Of a stretch of 64,000 bases of DNA, positions 55,466 through 64,000 are shown in pieces. The notes beneath the pieces were generated by a model. That model saw nothing but the letters and a program-made list of their open reading frames with translations, had not been told where the DNA came from and ran no database searches. The position numbers and the translations under genes were made by a program. Every line of letters begins with the position of its first letter. Position 1 is the stretch's first letter. The stretch is from Planctomycetales bacterium (lineage in GTDB: Bacteria > Planctomycetota > Planctomycetia > Pirellulales > Pirellulaceae), in assembly GCA_020426845.1 (NCBI GenBank), contig JAGQPF010000411.1, positions 1 through 64,000 on the forward strand. The letters are read 5' to 3'.

Positions 55466-58009
55466 TCAAAGTCCTCGGGTCAGCGTTTTGACTCGGCATA
55501 AGTACATGTCGGCGGTGATGTAGAGCACGCTTTTGTCGGGCCCGCCGAAGCAACAGTTGGCCGTCCGTTGGCCAGTTCCCAAACGCCCCAGCAGCTTGCC
55601 ATCGGGACGGAAGATCAGCACTCCGCCGGGACCGGTCGCCCACAAATTGCCATGCACATCAATCGCCATGCCATCGCAGCCACCGATGCGAGTGCCGGCC
55701 CAGGGACGCGCGTCAAAGAACACCTCGCCCTCGCCGAGCGAGCCGTCGTCGCGGACGGGGAACTTCCACCACAAGTACGCGGATCGGTCCGATTGCGCGA
55801 CGTACAGCGTCTTCTGATCGGGGCTGAGTCCGATGCCGTTGGGCCGTGTGACCTGTTTGGTGAGCAGTTGCAACTCGCCGTTGGGTCGGAGCCGATAAAC
55901 GCCGCAGTAGTCGAGTTCGCGAGCGGGATCTTCGAATCGTTTGGGCAACCCGTACGGCGGATCGGTGAAATACAGGTCGCCGTTGCGATGGAAGACCAAG
56001 TCGTTGGGACTGTTCAGTCGTTTGCCTTCGAAGTGCGAGGCCAATACGGTTAGCTTGCCGTCCTTTTCACGTCGCTTGATGGCGCGGTCGCCATGACAGC
56101 ACAGGATCAAGCGGCCCTCGGAATCCAGCGCGAGCCCGTTGGAGCCGGGCTCGGGGCCCGTGAACGGCTCGGATCCCGTATACCCCGACTTTTCGAGATA
56201 CACGGTCGCCGGGGCTTGAGCGGCCCCGTTGGCCGGCGGCTGCCACTGCAAAATGTGATTGCGGGGAATGTCGCAAAACAGCAGCCGCTGCATGTCCGGC
56301 ACCCAGACGGGACCTTCCGACCACTCGAACCCGCCCGCCAACACTTCGATCTCGACGTCCTTAGGCAACAACTCATCAATGGCCGGATCGTCTCGGAAGA
56401 CCTTGCCGATCGTCTTCGGCAGGCCTTTGGGTTCAAAGTCCGTCTCGGACACCCATCCCGCCCGCAGCGGCTCGCCCGCCAAATAGCGATCATAGAAGTT
56501 GCGGGACTTGGCCTCCGCGTAGGGGTAGCGATCGAAAATCGCGCCGTCGCCCACAATCCGAGGATCCTGCTGAGCGGTCAATGCTGCCAGCAACTCCTTC
56601 CGCATCGACTCTTGTCGCGCAGCGATGGCGGGATCGGTTGTCGTTGCGAGGTTGTTGAAGCACTCGGGGTCGTCGTCGATCTTGTACAACTCGACGTCGG
56701 GACGCTTGCCAAAACACAACCGCCAATAGAGCTCGTTGGTGCTGGATCGTCGCAAGTCGAGGATCTGCGACTTGGTGGGGCTGGCGTCGCAATTCAAGTA
56801 ACCAGTGACCGGGTCGCCCGCGGGCCAGCGGTTGGTGGCGTAGTTCAAAAGCAGCAGGTAGTTGTCTTTGACGATGCCGCGGATCGGATAGCCGTTGTCG
56901 TTGGGGCGTCCGATGTCGTGCCGCTCTTTGCCGATCAACACGTGATCTCGAGCAGCATCGACTTGGCCCTCGCGGTCGGAGGCAAAGATATTGGTCAGGC
57001 TACGGCCCGTGATCGGCGCCATGCCGGCAGCGGCGGCCTTGATGCCGGCCAGTTCCAGAAACGTGGGCGCAAAGTCGATGAAGCTGACCAGGTCGTCGAT
57101 GCGGCGGCCCGGCTTATGGATGCCCTTGCCCCAACGAATTGCCAGCGGGAGGTGATTCGACAGTTCGTACTCTTGCCCTTTGATGCGCGGGAACGGCATG
57201 CCGTTGTCGGCGGTGACGACAACGAGCGTGTTGTCCAACTGTCCGGACTTTTCCAACGCGTTCAGCATTCGGCCGAGATGCCGGTCAAAGTGCTCGATCT
57301 CGAACGCATAGTCCAACAGATCCGTGCGAGTCTGCTCGCTGTCGGGCCAGAACTTGTAGACTTGCTCGATCGCCTCGAGCTTCTTGCCGCCCTTGTTGAC
57401 TCCGGCGCCGTACTCGTATGCCCGATGCGGCTCGAATCCTCCGTACCAGAAACACCAGGGCTGCCCATCCGGCGCCTCCTCGAGGAACGCTTCAAAGTTG
57501 CCCGCATAGTCCAAGTTGGAGATTGCTTGAGCGGGCGGCTGTTGCTTGCGTTGATCGAACGGCTTGCCGGTCAGCTGTCGTCGTTTCCCGGCAGCATCTT
57601 CCGCAATGCCCGGGGCCCAGCCCTTGCCGGTCTTGCCGACCGTGTAACCGTGCGCTTCCAGCGCCTCGACATACGACTTGAACTCGGGCGGGAAGAAGCA
57701 CCAGTGGTTGCAGGCCTCTTTTAACTGCCAGGAGTTGCGGCCCGTGAGAATGCAAGCTCGCGAAGGGGCGCACTTGGCGTTGGGCGTATAGGCGCGCTGG
57801 AACAGCAGGCCTTCGCGGGCGACGCGATCAAAGGCGGGCGTCTCGACCCACGAGCAGCCATAGGCGCCCATGTGCGGGAAGGAGGCGTCATCGGCGATGC
57901 AGAACAGAATGTTCGGTCGCGCATCGTCGGCTCGGGAACCGGAACCAACCACGAGCACCGCCGCCAGTGCCGCCAAGACAACTTGCGCGCGAAACGGGCA
58001 TAAAGCCAT
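55466..58009 (-). CDS. Sulfatase fused to an SMP-30/gluconolactonase-like propeller
   Basis: This 847-residue exported protein has a signal peptide (about 1-28), then a type I sulfatase domain (about 30-480). It includes [11 protein letters not shown] (metal Asp), the formylglycine motif C80-A-P-S-R and [11 protein letters not shown] (metal Asp-Asn). From about residue 550 an SMP-30/gluconolactonase-like six-bladed propeller follows ([77 protein letters not shown]). A sulfated sugar may be desulfated and then opened or bound by the second domain. The ATG at 58009 has AAAGG seven bases upstream and directly precedes the signal peptide. It lies 26 bases downstream of ilvB on the same strand. 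Confidence 0.9.
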   Translation of the reverse strand: MALCPFRAQVVLAALAAVLVVGSGSRADDARPNILFCIADDASFPHMGAYGCSWVETPAFDRVAREGLLFQRAYTPNAKCAPSRACILTGRNSWQLKEACNHWCFFPPEFKSYVEALEAHGYTVGKTGKGWAPGIAEDAAGKRRQLTGKPFDQRKQQPPAQAISNLDYAGNFEAFLEEAPDGQPWCFWYGGFEPHRAYEYGAGVNKGGKKLEAIEQVYKFWPDSEQTRTDLLDYAFEIEHFDRHLGRMLNALEKSGQLDNTLVVVTADNGMPFPRIKGQEYELSNHLPLAIRWGKGIHKPGRRIDDLVSFIDFAPTFLELAGIKAAAAGMAPITGRSLTNIFASDREGQVDAARDHVLIGKERHDIGRPNDNGYPIRGIVKDNYLLLLNYATNRWPAGDPVTGYLNCDASPTKSQILDLRRSSTNELYWRLCFGKRPDVELYKIDDDPECFNNLATTTDPAIAARQESMRKELLAALTAQQDPRIVGDGAIFDRYPYAEAKSRNFYDRYLAGEPLRAGWVSETDFEPKGLPKTIGKVFRDDPAIDELLPKDVEIEVLAGGFEWSEGPVWVPDMQRLLFCDIPRNHILQWQPPANGAAQAPATVYLEKSGYTGSEPFTGPEPGSNGLALDSEGRLILCCHGDRAIKRREKDGKLTVLASHFEGKRLNSPNDLVFHRNGDLYFTDPPYGLPKRFEDPARELDYCGVYRLRPNGELQLLTKQVTRPNGIGLSPDQKTLYVAQSDRSAYLWWKFPVRDDGSLGEGEVFFDARPWAGTRIGGCDGMAIDVHGNLWATGPGGVLIFRPDGKLLGRLGTGQRTANCCFGGPDKSVLYITADMYLCRVKTLTRGL

Positions 58010-58035
58010 GGGAGACCTTTCAGACCAAGAGGCGA

Positions 58036-59799
58036 TCACTCCATGATCATATCGTCGACGGTGTGCCCCGAGGGGATCATCGGCAACACGTGCTCTTGGT
58101 AAGGCACTTCCACGTCCAAGACGAACGGGCCGTCGTAGTGGATCATTTCTTCCAGGGCGCCCACGAGATCCGACTTTTTGCTGACCGAAGCGGCGCCGCA
58201 GCCGTAGCCCTGGGCAATTTTGACAAAGTCTGGATAGCGTTGCTCGGCGTAGCGGCTTTGCCCTTGCCCCGTCGCTTCGGCATGCTCGATCGGACCGAGA
58301 TATGTGTGAGCGCGGTTGCCAGCCATAAAGCGGTCCTCCCACTGGACGACCATGCCGAGGTGCTGGTTGTTCAACAGCAGCACCTTCACGGGCAGCTTCT
58401 CGCAAAAGCACGCTGCCAGCTCTTGGATGTTCATCTGGAAACTGCCGTCACCGTCGATGTCGATCACCAACGCGTCCGGATGCGCGGCCTGCACGCCCAT
58501 GGCGGCCGGCAGTCCGAAGCCCATCGTGCCCAATCCGGAGCTGGACATCCAGGTGCGAGGTCGGCGGAACTTGAAGAACTGAGCAGCCCACATCTGGTGC
58601 TGGCCGACGCCCACCGTGACATAGGTGTTCATGTCCTTCGTGAGATCCGACAACGTGGCGATGGCATGCTGCTGCAGAATTCCGTCGAACTCCGCGTCGT
58701 AGCGGAAGGGATGCTGCCGCTTCCAAGTCTGCACCTGGCTCACCCAATCGCCGATGTCTTCCTTCTTGTCGACCACCTTGTTCAGCTCACTGAGCGCGAA
58801 TTTGACGTCGCTGCAGATCGGAATATGGGCTTCCTTGTTCTTGTTCAACTCGGACGCGTCGATGTCGATGTGGACGATCTTGGCGTGCTTGGCGAACTCT
58901 TCGAACTTGCCGGTCACGCGATCGTCGAACCGCACGCCGAGCGCCAGCAACAAGTCGCAATCGCGGATCGCCCAATTGGCGTAGACGGCGCCGTGCATGC
59001 CCAGCATATCCAGACACAGGGGATGGTCCGACGGGAACGCGCCCAGACCCATCACCGTCATGGTCACCGGCATTCCCGTACGTTCGACGAATGTCCTCAG
59101 ATCCTGTGAGGCCTCGCCCGCAATCACGCCACCACCGCAATAGATCAGCGGACGCTTGGCGCGCTTGATTGCGGCCGCAACCTGCTTGATCTGCTCCGTG
59201 GCCGCCAGCGGCGGGTTGGAGTCGTAGCCGGGCAGCTGCATCGGTGGATCGTGGTCGATGTTCAGGCTGCTAACCTGGACGTCCTTCGGCAAGTCGACCA
59301 ACACCGGTCCCGGTCGGCCGGAGGTGGCAATGTGGAACGCCTCCTTCATGATCCGGGGCAGATCATGAATGTCCGTCACCAAATAGTGATGCTTGGTAAT
59401 GCCTCGGCAGACCTCGACAATCGGCGTCTCCTGAAACGCGTCCGAGCCGATCATGGCGGTGGGGACCTGACCCGTGATGCAAATCAACGGGATGCTGTCG
59501 AGCTTCGCGTCCGCAATGCCCGTCACCAGGTTCGTCGCGCCCGGACCGCTGGTCGCCATGCAGACGCCGGGCCTGCCCGTGGAGCGTGCGTATCCCTGAG
59601 CGGCGAAGGTGCCGCCCTGTTCGTGTCGCGGCAGAATCGTGCGCAGGCGGTCTTTGTACCGAGTCAATGCCTGATGCAGGGGCATGCTGCATCCCCCCGG
59701 GTAGGCAAACAGCACCTCCACCCCGTGGTCTACCAACGACTTGACCAGAATGTCAGCTCCAGTCAGTAGTTGTGTGTCGAGGGGTTGGGAGGTGGACAT
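58036..59799 (-). CDS. ilvB: Acetolactate synthase large subunit
   Basis: This 587-residue ThDP enzyme has the N-terminal domain with [13 protein letters not shown] (glutamate-region equivalent), [20 protein letters not shown] and [15 protein letters not shown]. The central FAD-type domain follows, then the C-terminal ThDP motif [13 protein letters not shown]...[16 protein letters not shown]. It makes acetolactate or acetohydroxybutyrate for branched-chain amino acids. The ATG at 59799 is preferred over a TTG 18 bases upstream. The usual regulatory subunit gene ilvN/ilvH is not adjacent: the next gene downstream is the sulfatase fusion. Confidence 0.95.
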   Translation of the reverse strand: MSTSQPLDTQLLTGADILVKSLVDHGVEVLFAYPGGCSMPLHQALTRYKDRLRTILPRHEQGGTFAAQGYARSTGRPGVCMATSGPGATNLVTGIADAKLDSIPLICITGQVPTAMIGSDAFQETPIVEVCRGITKHHYLVTDIHDLPRIMKEAFHIATSGRPGPVLVDLPKDVQVSSLNIDHDPPMQLPGYDSNPPLAATEQIKQVAAAIKRAKRPLIYCGGGVIAGEASQDLRTFVERTGMPVTMTVMGLGAFPSDHPLCLDMLGMHGAVYANWAIRDCDLLLALGVRFDDRVTGKFEEFAKHAKIVHIDIDASELNKNKEAHIPICSDVKFALSELNKVVDKKEDIGDWVSQVQTWKRQHPFRYDAEFDGILQQHAIATLSDLTKDMNTYVTVGVGQHQMWAAQFFKFRRPRTWMSSSGLGTMGFGLPAAMGVQAAHPDALVIDIDGDGSFQMNIQELAACFCEKLPVKVLLLNNQHLGMVVQWEDRFMAGNRAHTYLGPIEHAEATGQGQSRYAEQRYPDFVKIAQGYGCGAASVSKKSDLVGALEEMIHYDGPFVLDVEVPYQEHVLPMIPSGHTVDDMIME

Positions 59800-59970
59800 G
59801 GCGAACTCACGATTCAAAGAGGAAAATGGACAGAATTACCATTCTAGGAATGGATGCCAGAATGGACTAGTCCTCAGTTCATGGGACGCCCCAGCTAGAT
59901 CGTGGCTTGGCGGTTTCGCCAATGCTGTCGTCTGAACCTCGAGATTCACCGCAAATTGACCAGTTCACAC

Positions 59971-60075
59971 TCTTGGCGACTTCGCGTCTTTGTGTGAGCC
60001 TTTTTCGCGGCCCGAAACCCGTGGAATGCAAGGAGCTTTCTCACGCCAAGTCGCCAAGACGCGAAGAAATCGCTG
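59971..60075. repeat. Inverted pair of 'cttggcgacttcgcgtc'-type repeats
   Basis: Left arm cttggcgacttcgcgtcttt (59972 on) and right arm tcacgccaagtcgccaagac (60040 on) are facing copies of the same dispersed repeat family, separated by about 40 bases. It resembles the family at 3766-3852. It occupies much of the 370-base gap upstream of ilvB; a 13-base direct repeat gcgatatggccag/gcgatatggccaa follows near 60123-60150. No gene seen there. Confidence 0.6.
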
Positions 60076-60169
60076 AGCCAGCAATTATCAACAAGTTTTC
60101 CACTGCAAGGTGCACGCTGCCGCGATATGGCCAGCGATATGGCCAACGATTCTCCGTCCGCCAATTTCC

Positions 60170-60466
60170 TCAGCGGCGGACAAGACGGCTCAGCCAGTCG
60201 CTCATGAGATCGAACAGCCACCACTGAATGACCAGCAGCAAGAGCGGACCGGTGAACATCAGAATTTGAACGACTTTGGCCTCCCTGAGCAGGCTCGGGC
60301 CATCGGGAGCAAATTTGGCGTGGATCATTCCGATCACAACACCGTTGACGAAAAACAGCACCGCGGCCGTGCTCAGGATCAACGTCCAGGTGAAACACCC
60401 GCGCCAAACGGTTGGTTCCCGAGTCTGATGGGACAATCCGCTTGGCGATGGAGGTGAGTTTGCCAT
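60170..60466 (-). CDS. Small two-helix membrane protein of unknown function
   Basis: This 98-residue protein has two hydrophobic segments (about 26-48 and 66-85) and a basic C-terminal end (SRLVRR). I do not recognise a family. The ATG at 60466 lies 8 bases after the permease stop; longer in-frame extensions to 60640 would run into the permease gene and are rejected. The tight spacing suggests it is an accessory subunit of the GntP-type permease, as small membrane partners accompany some transporters (inference). Confidence 0.6.
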   Translation of the reverse strand: MANSPPSPSGLSHQTREPTVWRGCFTWTLILSTAAVLFFVNGVVIGMIHAKFAPDGPSLLREAKVVQILMFTGPLLLLVIQWWLFDLMSDWLSRLVRR

Positions 60467-60474
60467 GACTCGGC

Positions 60475-62448
60475 TCAACTGACCGCAGGCATAAGCGGCA
60501 AGAATTTGGCGAGCAACAAGGTGACTCCGAAACTGATCACGCCGAGAAAGGCGAGCATCAGCGTCCAACTTTTCAGCGCCTCGGCCTCGGTGAGTCCGCC
60601 CATCTTGGCGAAGATCCAGAAGCCGCTGTCGTTCATCCAAGAGCCCATCAGCGAGCCCGCGCCAATGGCAGTGGCCAGATAGACCATGTTGCAGCCCAGT
60701 TGCGTCGGGTCGACGATCGCCGCCATCATGCTGGCGCCGACAATCATCGACACAGTGCCGGAGCCCTGAGCGATCTTGAGCACGGCGGCGATGGCGAATC
60801 CCAGTGACAGGTAGAAGACCGTTCCCTTGCCACTGACATCTCCGGAATCCGTCTCAAAGAGTGTCTGAATTGCGTCACCGATCTTGGCCTCTTGCAGCAT
60901 GCCCCCGAATGCGCCGCCGCCGGCGGTGATCAGAATAATCACACCGCCGCTCATCAAAGCGGTCTCCACGACCCCCGCGAGTTCGGCGCGGCCCATGCCG
61001 CGTTGTTTGGCCAGCGTCCACATGGCGATCAACGTGGAAAGCAGCAAGGCAAGATTGGGATTTCCAAACAGGTCCGACCAGTTCGCTGCCTTGCGTTGGG
61101 AGGTCAGCCAATCTTGCGGCGCGACGACGTCAGCTCCGACAGCGTCGACAATCAGCTGGCGGTTCATCCGTTCGCGGACCGCCTGTCGCATCCTCGTTTG
61201 GTCGGCGCCTAGCAAATCTTTCGCGGTTGCCGACAAAGGCGTGCCCAGGAATGCGGCATCGTCATAGACTTTGCCCCGCCCCGTGATCAGCCGGTTGAGG
61301 TCGTCGAGCACCGCGGTCTGTTGCGGCTCGTCCAACGTGCCGCCCAGCAGCGCGGCCTGCTGCTCGGTCGCGAGTTTGCTTCGCAAGTGGGCGCCGACTC
61401 CCTCGCTTGACGCCAGCGCTGTTTGCAATCGACTCCAATCCTGCACGTCTGCGGCGACGATCGGCGCCTTGGAATTGAGGTCCGCAATGGTGGTGAGCAC
61501 CGTGTTGACGGAGATCATCAGCACGGGCAGCAGCACCGGCGTCAGCGAGATCACCAGCGAGGGCAGCTCTTCGTCCTTGAGCGGCTCGGGCTCGGGATCG
61601 CCGCTCAGCGGCCGCATCGGAGTCTTCATGATGCGATCGGCGACGCTGGCGAATAGCACGCCGGCGAAGGCGGCTGGCAAAGCGACCAGCGCGCCGATCA
61701 TGATCATTAGTCCGAGGTCGACGTTCAGCGTGGACGCCATCAACAGCGGCCCCGGTGTCGGCGGCACCAGCGAATGCGTCAGCGCGCCGCCGGCGCCGAT
61801 CGCGAGAATGTACATCAGATATTGTTTGCCGGTGCGGCGGTGCAGCGACCGGGCCAGCGGCACGAGCAGATAGAAGACCGTGTCGAAGAACACCGGCACG
61901 GCCAGCACGTAACCACTGCCCATCAACGCCAGCGGCGCTCGCTTCTCTCCCATCAAATTCACAAAGGCGCGGACAATGCGATCCGCGGCGCCACTGTCCA
62001 GCATGCATTTGCCAATCACGGCGGCCAAGGCGATCACGATGCCAATGCCCCCCGCCGTCGACCCGAACGCCTTGGCCACTTGCGAGATCTTCGACTCCCA
62101 CGGAGTCGGCGCCAGCAAGCTGACGGCAATTGCGGCAGTGATCAACGCGATGAAGGCGTTGACCTTGAGCACGATGATTGCGCCCAAGACGATGCCGATG
62201 CCCACCGCCAAGGTGACCAGCGGCAAGACAACGTCGGACTTGGAGTCCCCCGCCTCGGCAGCTGCCTCAGTGTCTCCCGGCACGTCGCCCGCAGCGTCGC
62301 CCGCAGGTGTGTCCACCTCGGCTGCGCTGCTTGTCGTCGTCGGGTCAGCCGCTGCGGGTGACGTGGGTGGTTGTGCGGCCAGCGAGCCCACGAGTACAGC
62401 GCCGATGACAAACGTTCCAATCAGCGCAAAGCAACGCCCGAGATGCAT
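60475..62448 (-). CDS. GntP-family permease with signal peptide, linker and large insertion
   Basis: This 657-residue protein has a GntP/gluconate:H+ symporter core: VNAFIALITAAIAVSLL, AFGSTAGGIGIVIALAAVIGKCMLDSGAADRI, GSGYVLAVPVFFDTVFYLLVPLARSL, THSLVPPTPGPLLMAS and GGAFGGMLQEAKIGDAI. Family members are about 440-450 residues. Here an N-terminal signal peptide-like segment (about 1-25) is followed by an acidic Ala/Thr/Asp-rich linker (26-72), and about 135 soluble residues (323-457) interrupt the core between helices. It probably transports a sugar acid; the substrate is unproven. The ATG at 62448 is preferred because the signal begins there; a start at 62550 lacks support. A small membrane gene follows 8 bases later. 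Confidence 0.85.
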   Translation of the reverse strand: MHLGRCFALIGTFVIGAVLVGSLAAQPPTSPAAADPTTTSSAAEVDTPAGDAAGDVPGDTEAAAEAGDSKSDVVLPLVTLAVGIGIVLGAIIVLKVNAFIALITAAIAVSLLAPTPWESKISQVAKAFGSTAGGIGIVIALAAVIGKCMLDSGAADRIVRAFVNLMGEKRAPLALMGSGYVLAVPVFFDTVFYLLVPLARSLHRRTGKQYLMYILAIGAGGALTHSLVPPTPGPLLMASTLNVDLGLMIMIGALVALPAAFAGVLFASVADRIMKTPMRPLSGDPEPEPLKDEELPSLVISLTPVLLPVLMISVNTVLTTIADLNSKAPIVAADVQDWSRLQTALASSEGVGAHLRSKLATEQQAALLGGTLDEPQQTAVLDDLNRLITGRGKVYDDAAFLGTPLSATAKDLLGADQTRMRQAVRERMNRQLIVDAVGADVVAPQDWLTSQRKAANWSDLFGNPNLALLLSTLIAMWTLAKQRGMGRAELAGVVETALMSGGVIILITAGGGAFGGMLQEAKIGDAIQTLFETDSGDVSGKGTVFYLSLGFAIAAVLKIAQGSGTVSMIVGASMMAAIVDPTQLGCNMVYLATAIGAGSLMGSWMNDSGFWIFAKMGGLTEAEALKSWTLMLAFLGVISFGVTLLLAKFLPLMPAVS

Positions 62449-62576
62449 GATGTGGTGGCCCGTGGAAAACTGGTCGAAGAGGGCGGAGAAAGACTCCGAG
62501 TTTACTCGGGAGCGCGCCCTCAAACAAACGTACAAACGATCAGCCGCCACGGATTCCGAGTAGGCAGGCGTTCGGC

Positions 62577-63326
62577 CTACTGAGTGTTAAATCCACGCGT
62601 GCGCGATTGCTGTTGCCCGGGCTGCGTGCCGAAGGTCCCCTTGGGTGACACAGGGGCGGGGCGAACGACGGGCGGAGTCGGTCGGCCAAACCCGGCGTTG
62701 TTGATGGTGTCTCGTCGAGACTGGCTAAACCCGGCGTTGTTAATGGTGTCCCGCCGAGCCTGGCTGAAACCCTGCTCTTGGATCAGTTGCTGGCGAGCGG
62801 GGTTGAATCCTCCTTGCTCGATGATCTGTTGTCGACGAGGATCAAACCCACCATCCAGAATGGGATTCCGGCGTCCGGGAATCACGGCCGGTGCCACGGG
62901 AACAACGGCCTGTGCCACGGGAACAACGACTCCATCCACGAGTCCGCGGGCGACGAATTCGTTTTGCAACAATTGCGTGCGAGTCGAACCCAGCAGTAGC
63001 TCAAGTCGCCCGCGACCTTGGGCAGCCAACTGGTTTTGAGTCGCCAACTGAGCGGCAGACAAATGAGCCGGCACGATTCGCGACCCCAAACCGTGGTTGC
63101 GCAGGATCAAAGCAGCGAGATCCGCCGAACTGCGCAGGTCATAAATCGCCAGCGGCAACGGCTCGCGACTCGCCGGATGGATCGCCAGCAGGCCCCAAAC
63201 GTATTGCGACCGATGGGCCGATTCGCCCTGCTGTCGATCGATCGCATCGCGAGATTGGCTCCAGCCCGTCGCGGCGGTGGCAATCAACAACACCATGGCT
63301 GTGGTAGCTACGAAACGCGCCTGCAT
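62577..63326 (-). CDS. Secreted protein with 13-residue C-terminal repeats
   Basis: I do not recognise this 249-residue protein. It has a signal peptide (FVATTAMVLLIATAATGWSQ), a soluble N-terminal domain (about 25-130) and a hydrophobic V/P/A-rich linker. Then come near-identical 13-residue repeats (about 159-213) such as GGFDPRRQQIIEQ, GGFNPARQQLIQEQ, GFSQARRDTINNA and GFSQSRRDTINNA. The tail is Pro/Gln-rich. The ATG at 63326 is placed directly before the signal peptide. The repeats are Arg/Gln-rich and could bind an acidic partner or polymer (guess). Confidence 0.65.
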   Translation of the reverse strand: MQARFVATTAMVLLIATAATGWSQSRDAIDRQQGESAHRSQYVWGLLAIHPASREPLPLAIYDLRSSADLAALILRNHGLGSRIVPAHLSAAQLATQNQLAAQGRGRLELLLGSTRTQLLQNEFVARGLVDGVVVPVAQAVVPVAPAVIPGRRNPILDGGFDPRRQQIIEQGGFNPARQQLIQEQGFSQARRDTINNAGFSQSRRDTINNAGFGRPTPPVVRPAPVSPKGTFGTQPGQQQSRTRGFNTQ

Positions 63327-63452
63327 GTGGTGGCTCCTTTGCCCCGGACGAGTCCGGCGGAGATTTGATCGATCATCCATATGGACACCCCATCGGTGTG
63401 GGATGGTATTGTGGCGCGCATCGATCGCCAATGCAAACATCCATCCGTACAC

Positions 63453-63517
63453 CGGCTGCCAGCCTGTGTGAGTTTATGATTCTGGACGCAGGTTGCGGGC
63501 TGGCAGCCTGCACTACG
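63453..63517. repeat. Palindromic dispersed element of about 65 bases
   Basis: The arms cggctgccagcctgtg and cgggctggcagcctgcacta face each other across tttatgattctggacg. It is related to the elements at 28241 and 39469, and sits beside the stop codon of the DUF4105 gene. Confidence 0.8.
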
Positions 63518-63518
63518 A

Positions 63519-64000
63519 TCAGCGGCGGATGACGTCCGAGAATTCCGGCAGATTGGCCGCTCGTTTGGCGGCCTCGTTGATGTGAGCCGCCTGCTTGAGC
63601 TCGTCAAACGGCTTGCTGGTGTCGAGCAGTCCCAGATCATACGCCAGCCGGTCGCTCAAGCCGGGCAACAGGGTGCGCGGGTCCCAAGGGACCCGACCGG
63701 GGTGCAGCTTATTGATATGGCGGACGATGTTGTTGGTGCAATTGTTGGAGATCGTGTCGTAAAACTCCGGGTTCTCCGCGATGTGGTTGGCCCGCTGCAT
63801 GACATCCACAAACAGGTTGCGGACCCGCTCGGGCGACGTGCGAATGCGGTAGACATAGACATCCACGTCGCGGTGCTCCGTCCTCAGACGCAGCACATCT
63901 CGCTCGTCGGCGACCACATACATCAGCTCGAACTGCTTCGACTTGCCTTTGATCGGCGAGTAACTTTCGTTGTTCTCCAGCCGCGCCTCGACCGAGACAG
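63519..64000 (-). CDS. DUF4105 (Lnb-like N-terminal periplasmic) protein, 5' end outside window
   Basis: The frame stays open from the stop at 63519 to the right edge (about 159 codons visible), so the start lies beyond the window. Visible motifs are SVEARLENNESYSP...KQFELMYVVADERDVL and YDTISNNCTNNIVRHIN, the Cys-containing centre of DUF4105 proteins (papain-like fold with a conserved N-C-T). Such proteins are usually membrane-anchored with an exported catalytic domain. An in-frame ATG at 63923 should not be taken as the start. Its stop is 1-2 bases from a palindromic repeat. Confidence 0.85.
   Translation of the reverse strand, partial: VSVEARLENNESYSPIKGKSKQFELMYVVADERDVLRLRTEHRDVDVYVYRIRTSPERVRNLFVDVMQRANHIAENPEFYDTISNNCTNNIVRHINKLHPGRVPWDPRTLLPGLSDRLAYDLGLLDTSKPFDELKQAAHINEAAKRAANLPEFSDVIRR

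Noticed and set aside
56093-57724. Plus-strand 543-codon frame opposite the sulfatase gene
   Set aside because: Antisense shadow; the minus strand has complete sulfatase and propeller motifs.
58010-58411. N-terminal extension of the sulfatase fusion
   Set aside because: It overlaps ilvB on the same strand and is Arg-rich shadow sequence. The signal peptide begins at 58009.

Overview
The window looks like a chromosomal segment of a planctomycete, most likely of the Pirellulales/Pirellulaceae type. This is inferred from gene content: a DUF1559 protein with a prepilin-type N-terminus, an adjoining DUF1552/DUF1592 pair with a planctomycete-type cytochrome c motif, a sulfatase, NHL and Gfo/Idh/MocA proteins, a DUF1573-like protein, zinc-ribbon membrane proteins and many short dispersed intergenic repeats. 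Base composition is GC-rich in most genes, with a clearly more AT-rich stretch around 16.6-18.2 kb. No rRNA, tRNA, CRISPR array, transposase or prophage gene was seen.

Left part (1-31 kb). Positions 1-4847 hold a type II secretion/type IV pilus-like operon: two GspF-like proteins, three small pseudopilin-like or GspK-like proteins and a DUF1559 protein. queE follows with a 4-base overlap. Next come a FOXRED2-like flavoprotein, a hexapeptide-repeat transferase, a membrane-domain/sulfotransferase fusion, an octaheme cytochrome c, a YhdT-like/sodium-solute symporter pair, a dipeptidase, an AT-rich hypothetical pair ending in in-frame 45-base repeats, two tandem RlaP-like nucleotidyltransferases, a TPR protein, the DUF1552/DUF1592 pair, two SDR oxidoreductases and small zinc-ribbon or Cys-containing proteins. 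About 1.5 kb (29.8-31.3 kb) upstream of rpoD carries no convincing gene.

Middle (31-47 kb). The primary sigma factor gene rpoD (probable TTG start) is followed by a strong intrinsic terminator. A metallophosphoesterase, a double zinc-ribbon membrane protein and an 11-base tandem repeat come next. A compact three-gene cluster at 35.2-39.4 kb encodes a FabH/OleA-like ketosynthase, an NAD-epimerase fused to a metallo-beta-lactamase-fold hydrolase, and an ATP-grasp enzyme; it looks like an uncharacterised biosynthetic unit. argS, a LURP-one-related protein, a lipoprotein MsrB, a HemY-type protoporphyrinogen oxidase, a Gfo/Idh/MocA oxidoreductase and an NHL-repeat protein follow.

Right part (47-64 kb). 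This contains the replication-origin neighbourhood, with dnaA, dnaN, a DUF721/DciA-like gene and gyrB in order on the minus strand. The 488-base dnaA-dnaN gap has an AT-rich block and DnaA-box-like 9-mers and is the best oriC candidate. DnaA itself is short and lacks domains I and II. Flanking genes encode a ceramidase-like protein and an EamA-type transporter on one side. On the other are a sulfatase/SMP-30 fusion, ilvB, a small membrane protein, a GntP-type permease with unusual additions, a secreted protein with 13-residue repeats, and the 3' part of a DUF4105 gene running off the right edge.

Several repeat families recur between genes: a 55-base tandem unit (7.2, 20.2, 22.2, 52.2 kb), a palindromic element of about 70 bases (28.2, 39.5, 63.5 kb, with a degenerate array at 29.9 kb), a 110-base hairpin element present twice (46.7 and 49.5 kb), and others. 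Some reach into or supply stop codons of neighbouring genes.
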